Source of the DNA: Cryptomeria japonica | Lineage: Eukaryota; Streptophyta; Pinopsida; Cupressales; Cupressaceae | Length of the DNA stretch: 64,000 nt | Assembly (NCBI RefSeq): GCF_030272615.1 | Contig: NC_081414.1 | Span: 659,842,438 to 659,906,437 of the forward strand | Direction of reading: 5' to 3' | Shown here: piece by piece, positions 35,500 through 47,542 of the stretch | Layout of the letters: every line of letters starts with the position of its first letter | How positions within the stretch are numbered: position 1 is the stretch's first letter | The notes under the pieces: model-generated | What the model was told of the DNA's origin: nothing | The model's input: the letters and a program-made list of their open reading frames with translations, nothing else | Databases searched by the model: none | Translations under genes and position numbers: made by a program

Positions 35500-36844
35500 A
35501 AAATTTCAAATTTATTTCTACAAGACTTTACTACCTTTCATGAGCCATTAAGTACTTATGATTTTGATTTTTATCCTACTCATGATGATATGCTAATACA
35601 AGAGAATAATATCAAAGATAATTTGGTGCAAGAGGATCCCCTTAAGTTACAAGGATTTAAGATATATGAAAATCCTCTTTATGAATGTTTCAATGATTCC
35701 TCTCCCAAAGTTTCTCTCTCTAAAGAGGACATATTGATGCAAGAAGATATTATTATCACTTCTCTTAATAATCTCACTCTTTGGGATGAATCATTGGAGG
35801 ATGATGTTGATTATTCTCTTAATATGTGCCTCCCCCATGAGAGTACCTTGGTGAAAGAGGATGATATTACGGTAAAATATAGTGATATGATTGACAATTC
35901 TCTTAATAACACCTCACCTTCTATTCAGTTCAATAATCTTTCCCCTAGAGATGAGGCATCAATGAGATATGATTGTCCCTTTCCTAAGGTTTGTCATGAA
36001 GATAATTTAGTGCAAGAGGATAATACCATTTCCAGTGCTCTTTCTCCTCAAGATGAAGAACCTAACCAAGAGCAAATTAATACCATTCATATTGTTGAGA
36101 AGCCTAAGGTTGCTGTCCACCTTCATCAAGATGTCTCTAAACGTCACAAAAAACCAAAAAATGTTGTTCCAAATGGAGTGAATCGTCAACCTAATTATCA
36201 TACAATGCCTTACACATATGATAATGAAGTGTTTACTTTAGAAGTTGACAAGAACATACAAATTGAAACACAATATACTTTCTTAATTCCAACAATACTC
36301 TCTCCAGTTTGGATAAATACACAATCTACTACTAAAGATGTTCCTAAAGAAGAAATCTTGGAGGATGATTGGAGGTCATTAAATCTCACACCTTTTTGTA
36401 GAAAATCTAAGATGCCTAAATTTGATACTCAAAATCTTTATCCTAACACGTCTAGAAATTGATTGGGCCTCTTTAAACTTCAATTCAATTCCACCTAAGA
36501 GAAAACCCTTTCTTTATCCTACACATGGATACAATGGACAATTATTAGGATGTGTGCAACAAAGTCTTGAAAGTCATGAGAAATCACACTTTTCTAATGA
36601 AAATCTAGGTTTTCAACCTCTTCTTTTGACAACATCCCCTCCTCCATTGTCTAGTAAGTACATGTCTTCTCATTTTAATAGGATATCACTACAAGATAAT
36701 GTTTTGTTCAATTTTATTCATGCCAACTTAATTTGTCTTCTTTGGCCTAAACGAAGAAGGAAACATAGACAACATGTTGAAAGTTATTTTTGCAAGTATC
36801 ATCAAATCCATGGTCATTGTACTAATGAATGTCAAGCTTTGTAA
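35500..36844 (+). pseudogene. Element A acidic ORF with G-patch-like and knuckle remnants
   Basis: The open run 35590-36462 (290 codons) can be extended upstream in frame to about 35500 (FLQDFTTFHEPLSTYDFDFY), where it resembles the N-terminus of the element B protein (NFYLQDDH) but lacks a start codon. It repeats a degenerate unit of the type P-K-V-x-L...L-x-Q-E-D...L-S. The core LTLWDESLEDDVDYSL matches FTIWDEPLEEGVDYSL of B, and EEILEDDWRSLN matches VLAEDDWGSLD. After a frameshift near 36450, 36460-36844 has THGYNGQLLG...LGFQP (like the G-patch-like segment of B) and FCKYHQIHGHCTNEC, a C-x2-H-x4-H-x4-C knuckle. The protease present in B is missing here. Function unknown; it is not an enzyme I can name. 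Confidence 0.7.
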
Positions 36845-37870
36845 ATTATAATATAAATATATATTGATTTAGGTATCATAAAAAATGACATGTGACAATG
36901 AATGGCATATTTCTCATAATTATTTCAGATAACATTCAAGTTCCTATTCTCCTCACTATGTGCCATTTATAGCTTACCTATTTGGGGCTCATTGTCATTC
37001 ATGGTAGTAAAATTTTAGGTGCAATCATACTTAGTGATAAACCTAATAGTGTATTTATTCTTGTCTCTATGCTTGGGGGGAAATAATAGTATCTTTCCAC
37101 TTTCTAAGGTTTCACTATTTCCTTTATGGATTTTATTTTTCATAACTTGATGTCCTTTCTTGCATGGAATTATCCTTCATGCGAGTACATGTGTGTTCCA
37201 TAGTTATTACCTATTCCTTGCTTGAAATGATACATCTCTTATGAACAATCTCTCCTTAGGGAATGTGTGATCCTTCATCCTATTTTTTTTCCTTGTCCTT
37301 TTGCTTGGGGGCAAGGATGAAATTTTCCTTCTCTCTCTCCTTTTTGAAGTTTGCCTCTTCTTTTGCATTGCATTTTTCATAATATGATATCCTTTCTTGC
37401 ATAGAATTATCCTTCACTTGAGTACATGTGTGTTCCTTGCTTAGGACCTATCCTTTGTTTGAAATGGTACATCTCTTATGAATAATCTCTCTTTGGAAGT
37501 TGTCTAATACTTCTCTTCATCTCTTTGCTTGGGGGGCATTTATTTTTCCTATCCTTTCTAAGGATCAAGTTTTCCTTTGTTGAGTGGTGTTTGCTTATGA
37601 TTTGATGTCATTCATTGTGTGAAGTTACTCAAGGATTATCTCATATGCAAGAAGTGTGTATCCTTGTCTATGACCTCTTTACATTTGGCAATGTATATCT
37701 ATTATAAATAAATCCCTCACATTGGGTCAAAAGTGTGTTGTCCTTCATCATGAATTCCTTTAACCAAACATTAGGGGGAAGGTGTAAATTCTTGTTCTCC
37801 TCCCTCTCGATGATGTTTTTTTTGTTCAAGAACTCCTCTTCAAGGTAGATGTCTTGTGAACAAAGATCTC
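36845..37870 (+). repeat. Element A 3' region with ~230-bp degenerate repeats
   Basis: Three to four diverged copies of a unit of about 230 bp contain GATGTCCTTTCTTGCAT, TGAGTACATGTGTGTTCC, CATCTCTTATGAA and a G-tract (TTGCTTGGGGGCA). G-tracts lie near 37070, 37303, 37529 and 37770. No gene. Confidence 0.65.
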
Positions 37871-37875
37871 TTCCC

Positions 37876-39205
37876 TATTGGATATTGCTACTGCTAGGAT
37901 ATGTTGTTGTCATTGATGTCAACATATTCATGTGTTCTGATCTGGTGATTGCATAGAGTTGATCTAGTTGGTTTATCTATTTGAGATGTTGAATAAACTA
38001 TAGATACTTCATTATTTGTTGATTTTAGTGATTCATAAATTTACTTAATTATATCATTTGATCCGGTTTGAGGTTTGGTTTTTCTATGTTCAGTGGTTGG
38101 AAGAGTTTGGTATTTGATCCATTGTGGTCTGGTATGATCTGATCTTTGGTTGTGGATTTGAGAGAGTGTTTTGGATGTTCATGTGTATCTTCATTTCAAA
38201 TGGTTCATGATTTGGTGCTTTGCAAGTTATCTTTCTAGTCCAAATTATTGTTGTTAAGTGTTCTTGAGTGTTAGTATGTTGATCGATTGAGGTTTGATTA
38301 GTGGTGTTGGTGCAGCTATTGCAGATGGTTCTAACATTCTTCCTGGTGTTCCTGTATCATGTCCTATTTTTTTGGTGGTCCGCATTAATCATAGTGCATA
38401 TTCTTGAAGATATTTTTGGATCCAGTGATATTATTTGTGTTATGCAGTATTTTCGATGGTGTAGTGTGTTGTGGTTGATCGTGGTGAGATTTTTGGTGGT
38501 TTTGTGTGTTCTAGGATTTGATTTGGGTCCATTCTATGCCATCTATGTCATTGTACTGGTTTGGTGGTTTTTTATTAATCGTGTGATGTAATTTTGTAAT
38601 TATGTGATGAGGGTTTGAGCCAACCTTGTAGTCAAGGTTGATGATTTGTATAAATATGTGTTAGAATCATGTAATTTAGGTAGGTGGTTGTGTTTTCATT
38701 ATCAAAGAGTGGTGTATGTGTGCGTAAGTGAATTTATCCTTTGGTATGCTATATTTAGCATAGATTGTTGCAGGAAAGAAAAATGTGCTTAACCAGAACT
38801 GTCTTTAGGCATTAGGAGATGCTATCCACTCAGTTCATCTTAATCAGATTGTAGTCTGAATATTATTGTAAGGTAGTGAACTTTCCTTGAGGTTTGGAAC
38901 CTTCTAGGTCATTGTATTTTGAGCAGTGATCTCTATCAAGTGTGCTTGAATGCATGTGTATTCCCCATTGTAATATTTACACATACTACTATAGATTATC
39001 ATCTTATTGTGGGTAGATTCCCATTGTGGTTTTTCCCTTAACCAAGTTTTCCACATAAAAAAATTGGTGTTATGTGTGTTGTTGTTACTGTGTTTATCTT
39101 TATTCTTGTTGCAGTTGATTAGATCTGAGATTGTGCTTAAATTGTTTGATCTGGTGAAAAATGATTCATCCCCCTCTCAGTTTCCCTTCATTGTTTTTGC
39201 CAACA
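37876..39205 (+). repeat. Copia 5' LTR
   Basis: 1,330 bp, TATTGGATATTG to TTTTTGCCAACA, closely matching 43760-45094. The U5 end has the CCCCCTCTCAGTTT motif shared by the other copia LTRs in this window. Confidence 0.92.
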
Positions 39206-39207
39206 AT

Positions 39208-39219
39208 TGGTATCAGAGC
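39208..39219 (+). promoter_or_regulatory. Copia primer-binding site (tRNA-iMet)
   Basis: TGGTATCAGAGC, the standard plant initiator-methionine tRNA site, two bases after the LTR. Confidence 0.95.
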
Positions 39220-39261
39220 TAGATCCTCTAGAAGAAGCTTGACCGCTTGAGGAGATCTCGG

Positions 39262-40240
39262 ATGGCAACTTATGTGTTCAATAAGGAGATTACAAGATTT
39301 GATGGAAATAACTACACTATATGGAAGGACTAGATGTAATTCCATTTGAAGTGCCTTGGAGATGATTATTGGAAGCTTATAAAGAATACCTATAATGTTC
39401 CTCCGAATGGACCGATTACTACTGCTAAGATCAAGGATACTAAACATAACATAATAGATAAGGAAGCATTGTTGAGTTCCTTGACTGATTCAAAGATGAC
39501 TAATGTGATGGGTTTGTAGACTACACATGAAATATGGGAGACATTAGAGACCTTGTGTGAAGGAGATAAACATGTTAAAGTTGCTAAATTATAGAGTTTG
39601 AAGGGAAAATATGAGATGTTGAAGATGGAAGGAAGATGAGAACATATATACCTTTATGGATAAGGTGAAAGAAATTGTCCTAGGTATCAGATGTGCCAAT
39701 GGAATTCTTGAAGAAGATGAGGTTGTTGTGAAGGTCCTGAGATCTTTACCTCCTTCTTATAAGCCTAAAGTAGCTACTATTGATGAGATCCAAAGTGTGA
39801 CTACTATGACTAGGGACATGTTGGTTGGTAAGCTTGCTAATTTTGAGTTGAGTGAGTTTGGATAATAAAATGGAATTTCAGAGACTGGATTCAGAGACTC
39901 TGTATCCAAGAAGAAAAAGTATGATTTGGGAGAAAGTTCATGTTGGGTTTCCACATATGAAAGAGAAAAGAGAGAGATGGAAGAGAAAGAAAGAGAATTG
40001 GATGAGCTCAAAGCCCTTATTGCTAGAAGATTGCCTAAGGGAGCTGGTAAGTATGATGGAAAGTTACCTTTGAAATCTTTCTCTTGTAATAAGATAGGAC
40101 ATTTTGCTTCTAGGTGTCCAGAGAGAATGCCTAGGTATGATAAGCATGACAAATTTGAAAGCCATGATAGATATGAAAATAATGAGAAGTATGATAAGCC
40201 CTATAAGCCTAACCGAAAGTTTAGATATCAGAAAAGATGT
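39262..40240 (+). pseudogene. gag: Copia gag
   Basis: Starts MATYVFNKEITRFDGNNYTI 42 bases after the PBS. The capsid part is broken by several stops and a frameshift near 39636; the run DKVKEIVLGIRCANGILEED...VLRSLPPSYKPK is clear. Near 40075-40120 the zinc knuckle SFSCNKIGHFASRCP has serine where the first cysteine is expected. Gag would package the RNA. Confidence 0.85.
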
Positions 40241-40369
40241 TATTATGTTGTTGATGAAGGTGTGATAGATGAAGAGTTTGAGAATGAGAATTCAGAAGAT
40301 GATCCAGTACTAGTGAATTCTACAAGCTGCATTATTGAGGAGAAAGCTTTGACTGCTAAGATTGAAGAG

Positions 40370-41650
40370 AAAGATGAATGGGTGATTAACAACGGTTCAC
40401 ATCATATCGTAGGAGATAAAAGAAAGTTTGTGAATATGGAGAAGTATGATGGTGATATAGTGAGATTTGGAGATGATAAAGCTTGTGTGATCCATGGTAG
40501 AGGTTCAATTTCTTTTGATGGTAAGAATAATACTAATGATGTCTTGTATGTTGAAGTTTTGAAGCATAATCTTTTGAGTGTTGGGTAGATGGTTGCCAAG
40601 GGATATGATTTGTAATTCAAGAATGGTAAATTAAGGATTCTTAATGCCTCCAGTATAGAGATTTCATCAGGGAATAAGACTAAAGGTAATATCTTTCACT
40701 TGAATGCTGGTGAGAAAAGTTGTTTGATTGTTTAGATTGATGAAAGTTAGTTGTGGCATAGAAGGATGTGTCATGTTCATTTTGACTGCATGATAAGGAT
40801 AAGCTCTATTCAACATGTTAGAGATTTGCCTAAAATTGTGAAGCCTTCTAATCCAGTATGTAAAGAATGTCAGTTGGGAAAGCTAACAAGAACTATGTTC
40901 AAGAGTAAGTTGTATTCATCTAATGGATTGCTAGATATTATGCAAACTGATTTGTGTGGTCCTACAAGAGTGAGAAGAATGTAGGGTAACATATATTTCA
41001 TGTTGTTTATTGATGATTATTATAGGATGATATGGGTTACCTTTCTAAGGGAGAAATTAGAAGCATTGGAGAAATTCAAGATATTCAAAACTAAGGTGGA
41101 GTCAGAGACAAGATTTAAGCTGAAGTATCTAAGCAGAGGAGGAGAATTTACATCTGGTGAGTTTGATATATTTTGTAAGAGGAATGGAATTAGAAGATAG
41201 TTATCTACTCTTAAAACCCCTCAACAAAATGGAGTTGTTGAAAGGAAGAACAAAACCATTTTGGATTCTTCTTGGACTATGCTGATTGAAGGAAATATTG
41301 CACAAAGCTTTTAGAGAGAATTTTTTAGCATTGTTGTTTACACATTCAATTGGGTGCATATAAAAGGTGATTCTGGTAAGACTTCTTATGAGTTATGATT
41401 TGGTCATGTTCCTACAGTTAGATATTTCAGATTTTTTGGAAGCAAATGTTATATCAAAAGAGATGAGGATATAGGAAAATTTGATGCAAGACGTGATGAA
41501 AGAACATTCTTGGGATATTCTACTAAGAGAAAGGTCTACCGGTGTTAGAATAAGAGATTGAGAAAGATAGTAGAGAGTGCAAATGTAAAGGTGGATGAAT
41601 GTCATGGAAAGAAGATCAGAACATGTGGATATAAATCTGATGATCAAGAT
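40370..41650 (+). pseudogene. Copia protease and integrase
   Basis: The protease loop reads DEWVINNGSHHIVGDKRKF: the catalytic D-S-G is N-N-G, so it is inactive. The pre-integrase zinc-binding part follows (LWHRRMCHVHFD; VCKECQLGKLTRTMF). The integrase core shows MQTDLCGP (first D), LKYLSRGGEFTSGEF (the aspartate expected before RGGEF is serine) and PQQNGVVERKN (E). Stops occur at several points. Confidence 0.85.
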
Positions 41651-41739
41651 GCTATTTTAAAGCTTGAGCAGACTAAAATCTTAAAGTAGAATGCTCTAGT
41701 AGAGACAGTTAATCTAGATATTGTTGTTGTCAGTGAAGA

Positions 41740-43395
41740 AGTGCAAGAACCTAAAAATAAGAACAATCAGAAGACTCAGAGGTATGTAAGATTGAATCAT
41801 TTAGAGAATAAGATTATTGGTGATAAAAACAAAGGTGTAATGACTATAAGAATGATTGTTGCTGAAGATATATATTTGATTTCCAAGATTGAACCTAAAG
41901 ATGTTATAGAAGCATGTAAAGATGAGAATTGGATAAAAGCTATGGAGGAAGAGTTGAATTAGATTGAGAAAAATAAAACATGGGAACTTTTTTTGAGACC
42001 TAGAGACAAAAATGTAATTGGCACTAAATGGGTGTTCCAGAATAAATTGAATGAACCTAGTGAAGTGGTTAGAGACAAAGAAAGGTTGGTATGTTAAGGG
42101 TGTTCTCAGATGGAAGGAATTGATTATGAGGAGATTTTTTCTTCGGTATCTAGAATTGAAGCTATTAGACTGTTGCTTGCATATGTTACTTACAAGAATT
42201 TCAAAGTGTACCAGATGGATGTTAAATCAACCTTTTTTAATGGTGATTTGGAAGAGGAAGTCTACATTGAGAAACTAGATGGATTTTGTTTATCAGATGG
42301 AGACATGGTATGAAAATTGAAGAAAGCACTATATGGACTTAAACAAGCCCCCAAAGCTTGGTACGTTAGATTGGACAAGTATTTGATGAAATTGGGATTC
42401 TGTAAAGGTACTACTGATAGTAATTTATACTTTAAGGTTGATAATAATAACATTTTGATTGTTGAATTCTTTGTTGATGATATTATTTTTGGAGGAGATG
42501 ATGACTTGAGTATGAAGTTTGTTGATGATATACAAAATAAATTTGAGATGTCTATGATAGGTGAAATGAAATTCTTCTTAGGACTACAGATTACACAAAT
42601 TTAAAAAGACATTTTCATTTCTCAATCTAAGTATTTAAGGGAAATGCTGAAGAAGTTTGGGTTAGCTGATTCTAAACTTGTTATAACTCCTATGGTGACT
42701 GGATGCAAGTTGTCTAAGCATGATCAATATTAGAAAGTTAATCAGACATTGTATATAGATCTATTATTGGTGCATTGTTGTCCTTGACTCAAACTAGACC
42801 AGATATTATGCATGTTGTTTGTCTTTGTGATAGATTTCAAGCAGATCCTAAAGAGACTCATGCCACTGTTGTGAAGAGGATTATCAGATATTTGAAGGGA
42901 ACAATTGACTATATTTTATGGTATCCAAAAAATGATGATTTCATGTTATGTGCTTACAGTGATGCTGATTGGGTAGGTGATATTGATGACCAGAAAAGAA
43001 CTACCAGTGGAGCTTTCTTTTTAGGAAAGAAGTTGGTTTCATGGTCCAGTAAGAAACAAGATTCTATATCTCTATCTACTGTAGAAGTTGAATACATTGG
43101 TGTTGCTAGAAACTGCACTCAGGTAATTTGGATGAAGCAAATGTTGAAGGATATTAGAGTTGAGTATGATGAGCCTATTGTTATATACTACGATAATTCA
43201 AATACTATCAATATTTACAAGAATCTGATACTGCATTCTAAAACAAAGCATATATCAATTAAGTATCATTTCTTGAGGGAGAAAGTTAGTGATGAAGAAG
43301 TCAGATTGGAGTCTGTATCTACAAAAGATCAAATTGCAGATATTTTTACTAAGCCTTTGCCTGTAGATACATTTTTCTACTTGAGAGACAAGTGA
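41740..43395 (+). pseudogene. pol: Copia reverse transcriptase and RNase H
   Basis: RT starts near 41885 (IEACKDENWIKAMEEELN; GTKWVFQNKLNE) and includes YQMDVKSTFFNGDLEEEVYI, ALYGLKQAPKAWYVRLDKYL, the catalytic FVDDIIFGG near 42470, and MSMIGEMKFFLGLQITQI. RNase H from 42775 reads TRPDIMHVVCLCDRFQADPK, then CAYSDADWVGDIDDQKRTTS, KKQDSISLSTVEVEYI and TKHISIKYHFLREKV, ending at a natural stop at 43393. Nonsense codons and frameshifts lie at 41960, about 42060, 42314, 42602 and about 42735. Confidence 0.92.
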
Positions 43396-43759
43396 GGGGT
43401 TCTACCCTTCCTAATGAGAGCTAGATGCATTGAATTGCATCAATCCGGTGGACTACAGAGTCTTATCTTCTTATCTGGATTGATGAGTTGGTATTGCTAC
43501 TCAGCCGAAGTAGTCAGTGATTAATTCAGATGTTCATATTTGTGAGTTTATCCTATGTAGGGGAGAGAAGCATGATTTTGTTTATATCTTTGGCATTACT
43601 GTCAAAGGGGGAGAGAAGCATGTGAAAAACTGCCTTATCTTTAAAGCTTTGTGTGCATGATCTTAGGGGGAGTTTGTTGGTGATGTTGATCTTGATTTAT
43701 TCCTTTACATTTATTGTTTTTCACATTCATATGTTGCCATCAATGCCAAAGGGGGAGAT
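43396..43759 (+). promoter_or_regulatory. Copia 3' region with multiple polypurine tracts
   Basis: Purine tracts AAAGGGGGAGAGAAG (about 43606), TAGGGGGAGT (about 43665) and AAAGGGGGAGAT (43748-43759) precede the 3' LTR; the last is the functional position. Several such tracts are a known Sirevirus trait. Confidence 0.75.
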
Positions 43760-45094
43760 TATTGGATATTGTTGCTGCTAGGATATGTTGTTGTCATTGA
43801 TGTCAACATATTCTTGTGTTCTAATCCGGTGATTGCAGATAGTTGATCTGGTTGGTTTATTTGTTTGAGATGATGAATCAACTAGAGATAATTCATTATT
43901 TGTTGATCTCAATGATCCAAAATTTTACTTAATCATATCATTTGATTAGGTTTGAGGTTTGGTTTTTCTGTGTTCAGTGGTTGGTAGAGTTTGGTATTTG
44001 ATCTATTGTGCTTCGATATGATCTGATCTTTGGTTGCGGATTTGGGAGAGTGTTTTGGATATTCATGTGTATCTTCATTTTATATGGTTCATGATTTTGT
44101 GCTCTACAAGTTATCGTTCTATTCCAAATTTCTACTGTTAAGTGTTCCTGAGTGTTAGTATGTTTATCGATAGAGGTTTGATTAAGTGGTGTTGGTGCAG
44201 CTATTGCAGATGGTTCTAACATGCATGTTGGTGCTCCCTAATCATGTGCTATTTGTTTTGGTTGTCTACATTTATCATTGTGTACATTCTTGAAGATCTT
44301 TTTGGATCCGGTGATATTCTTCATGTTATGCAGTATTTTCGGTGGTGTAGTGTGTTGCGGTTGATCGTGCCAAGATTTCTGGTGGTGTTGTGTGTTCTAG
44401 GATTTAATTTGGGTCTATACTATGCCATCTATGGCATGGTATTGGTCTGATGGTTTATTTATGTATCGTGTGATGTAATTTTGTAATTAGGTGATGAGGG
44501 TTTGAGCTGACTTTGTAGTCAAGGTTGATGATTTGTATAAATAAGTGTTAGAATCATGTAATTTAGGTATGGTGGTTGTTTCTACATTATCATAGAGTGG
44601 TGTATGTGTGCATAAGCAAATTTATTATTTGGTATGGTGTATTAAGAAGAGATTATTGTAGGGCAGACAAATGTGCTTAACCAGAACTATCTTTAGGCAT
44701 TAGGAGATGCTATCCACTCAGTTCATCTTAACTGAATTGTAGTTTGAATATTATTGTAAGGTAGTGAACTTTCCCTGAGGGTTGTAGCCTTCTAGGTCAT
44801 TGTATTTTGAGCAGTGAACTCTAGGCAGTGTTCCTAAATGCATGTGCATTCCCCATTGTAATATTTACACATACTACTATAGAGTATCATCTTATTGTGA
44901 GTAGGTTCTCATCGTGGTTTTCTCCTTAACTGGATTTTCCACATCCAAATCTTGGTGTTATGTGTGTTGTTGTTACTATGTTTATCTTTATTCTTGTTGT
45001 GGTTGATTAGATCTAAGATTGTGCTTAAATTGTTTGATCTAGTAAAAATTGATTCACCCCCCCTCTCAGTTTTCCTTCATTGTTGTTGCCAACA
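43760..45094 (+). repeat. Copia 3' LTR
   Basis: 1,335 bp, TATTGGATATTG to TTGTTGCCAACA, followed by TTCCC. Small ORFs inside mirror those of the 5' LTR and are not genes. Confidence 0.92.
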
Positions 45095-45099
45095 TTCCC

Positions 45100-46180
45100 C
45101 TCTAAGGATTCCCTTTACAACTGTTGCAAGATATCTCTTTTTTAACTATCTTGTTCTTGTTTGTAAGAGTATTGCCTCTTTAGCTTGGATTTATGAACAT
45201 TGTTCCCTAATAGAATATCTCCTTGGTGTTGAAGGTGTGGATCCTTGTTTCTATCTTCCTTAGGACATTAACATAGGACTATGTTGACATCTTAAGGGGG
45301 TGCAGAGAATATTGCCCTCTTTGTACTATATTTTTGCATGTCTTAAATAGACTATTCAAACTTGAATCCAAACAAAAAAAAGTTGAAGGTGTGGATCCTT
45401 GTTTCTATCTTCCTTAGGACATTAACATAGGACTATGTTGACATTTCAAGGGGGTGTAGAGAATATTTCCCTCTTTGTACTATATTTTTTCATGTCTTAA
45501 ACAGAGTGTTCAGACTTGAATCCAGACAAGAAAAAGTCTTATATGAGATGCTTCATGCTCAAAACCAAATGCAACATTTATATATGTCTTGTACAAGATG
45601 TTACCAAAACCAGACACATTTTCATTTTCATGTCTTACATAAGTTTTTGCATGATTGAAACTAGAGAAAAAAAACTCTTATACAATGTTCTTAACTCCTA
45701 AAACCAAACACCAACACACATAATAGGAGGAGTGGAACTAGCAAAATATAGCTAGAATATTTTGAATCTCCTCCCCAACATGGATCACCTAGTAAAACTC
45801 AACTATAATGTGATATCCATGCCTCTTTTTTTCTCCTCGTGAGCTCATATCTTTTCTATTTGTAGTTCATGGTTTGATGCATGCTCTTTCTCTTTTTATG
45901 TGATTTCTTATGTTCTAGTGGTGACATTTCAAGGATGATATTAGTGACATTTTGATTATTGAGGTCTCTTCAAATAGTTGACTTGGAGCCTTTTATTTTT
46001 AGTAATAACCCCTTGTGTTGTGTGTCCTTGCTTTTGATTATGTGAGTTAAGATCCCAAGCTTTGGGGATTGGTTCCTTGAAATTAGTTATGTTTAATACT
46101 CATGATTTCACTCCCATTTTTCCCTCTTTCATTTTTCATCTACTTTACTGCTAGTATTTGTGTAGGCTCATACTCTCGTT
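45100..46180 (+). other. Element A interior after the copia insert
   Basis: Non-coding. It includes a direct tandem duplication of about 154 bp (45228-45381 and 45382-45537) beginning TTGAAGGTGTGGATCC, and further AT-rich DNA up to the purine tract at 46181. Confidence 0.7.
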
Positions 46181-46195
46181 AAAGTGGGAGCTAAA
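46181..46195 (+). promoter_or_regulatory. Element A polypurine tract
   Basis: AAAGTGGGAGCTAAA directly before the 3' LTR. The tract of element B differs at one base only (AAAGTGGGGGCTAAA). Confidence 0.9.
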
Positions 46196-46620
46196 TGTAG
46201 CATCATAAATTATCGCCAGTCCAAATTACACCTCATGATTGTGCCCCTAATTTAGCATGTCCTATCCTCATCCCCTTTCTAGGTCCATTTGTGCCTATTC
46301 TCTAGCTTTGAGGCCATGAACAACCTTTTGTGGGTCCTACCATGGGATACCCACCCTCTTTCAACATTGTTTTGGTCCCGATTATGGTGGGATCAGGGAA
46401 TGGAATACCCTGGTCTAGACCATGGTACCCCAAAACACCATGGTCCTACTCAATCTAGCCCCAATTTGAAATAGGGTAGGGGCTACATCTCATTGGTAAT
46501 ATTTGATCCTCGTGGCTAAAGATGACCGTTGGAGGTTGACCTAATCATTAATTTACCTAGAAACCCTTATATAAAGACATATTATTAATTCATTTAAAAA
46601 CATAGAAGTGATCAATGATT
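46196..46620 (+). repeat. Element A 3' LTR, first part
   Basis: Matches 27848-28275 from TGTAGCATCATAAATT on, with TATATAAAG at 46568-46576. The palindromic copia-type cluster interrupts it at 46621. Confidence 0.88.
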
Positions 46621-47542
46621 TGTTGGAGTAAATAATTTATATATTAGTTATTGACTTAATTGCATTAATTCACTAAATAATTTGTGCCTTAATTAGTAAT
46701 TAATTATTGGTATTTATTATTTAGTTAATTAATTAATTAGGAATAATTAATTAATATTTATCTCCATGCATAATGCAAACTAGGAAAAGCAAACAATGTT
46801 TAGATTTTGAGAATTTCATGCATTTAATTAGTCTATTATGCTATTTGTGCATACATGACTGATTCATGCATTCTATTTTAACTATTAGTCTATCTTGTAA
46901 ACGCCACCATTTGGGGTTTCTATCTTTAGAGTTAGATTTCTTAATATGGGTGTCGTATCCTTCTTTGTAACTCAAGCAATTTCAAAGCAATTCAATCTCA
47001 TTGTTATTGTCTTCAATTATTTTGCTGTTCAATTCTTTCTTTATGTGTGACAGGTATTCTTGCAGAAGATAACTGATACCATGTTATCCCACAAGCCCAA
47101 TTATCTTTTGCAAGAATACCTATCACACATAAATAGAGAATTGAACAGCAAAATAATTGAATACAATAACAATAAAATTGATTGAATTTCTTTGAAACTG
47201 CTTGAGTTACAAAGAAGGATATGACATCCTTATAAAGAAATCTAACTCTAAAGATAGAAACCCCAAATGGTGGAGTCTACAAGATAGACTGAGAGTTAAA
47301 ATAGAATGCGTGAAACAGTCATGTATGCACAAATAACATAATAGACTAATTAAATGCATGAAACTCTCAAAATCTAAACATAGTTTGCTTTTCCTATTTT
47401 GCATTATGCATGGAGATAAATATTAATTAATTAATTAACTAAATAATAAATGCCAATAATTAATTACTAATTAAGGCATGAATTATTTAGTGAATTAATG
47501 CAATTAAGTGAATAATTAATATATAAATTATTTACTCCAACA
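46621..47542. repeat. Palindrome of two head-to-head copia-type LTRs
   Basis: The plus-strand arm 46621-47074 starts TGTTGGAGTAAATAATTTAT. The minus-strand arm 47082-47542 ends ATTTACTCCAACA, the reverse complement of that start. The arms are inverted over about 450 bp, with roughly 90% identity by eye. Between them lies a remnant reading ATACCATGTTAT, the complement of AACA + TGGTAT, i.e. LTR end plus PBS of the minus arm. Confidence 0.88.

Larger units (their letters stand above)
37876..45094 (+). mobile_element. Complete Ty1/copia element, Sirevirus-like
   Basis: LTRs 37876-39205 and 43760-45094 both start TATTGGATATTG (the usual TG is TA in both) and end CCAACA. The target duplication TTCCC (37871-37875, 45095-45099) is perfect. 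A tRNA-iMet PBS (TGGTATCAGAGC) lies at 39208. Domain order gag-protease-integrase-RT-RNase H is that of Ty1/copia. Several purine tracts between pol and the 3' LTR, and RT and RNase H motifs such as MSMIGEMKFFLGLQI, suggest the Sirevirus group or its close relatives. Many nonsense codons disable it. It lies in the interior of element A. Confidence 0.92.
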
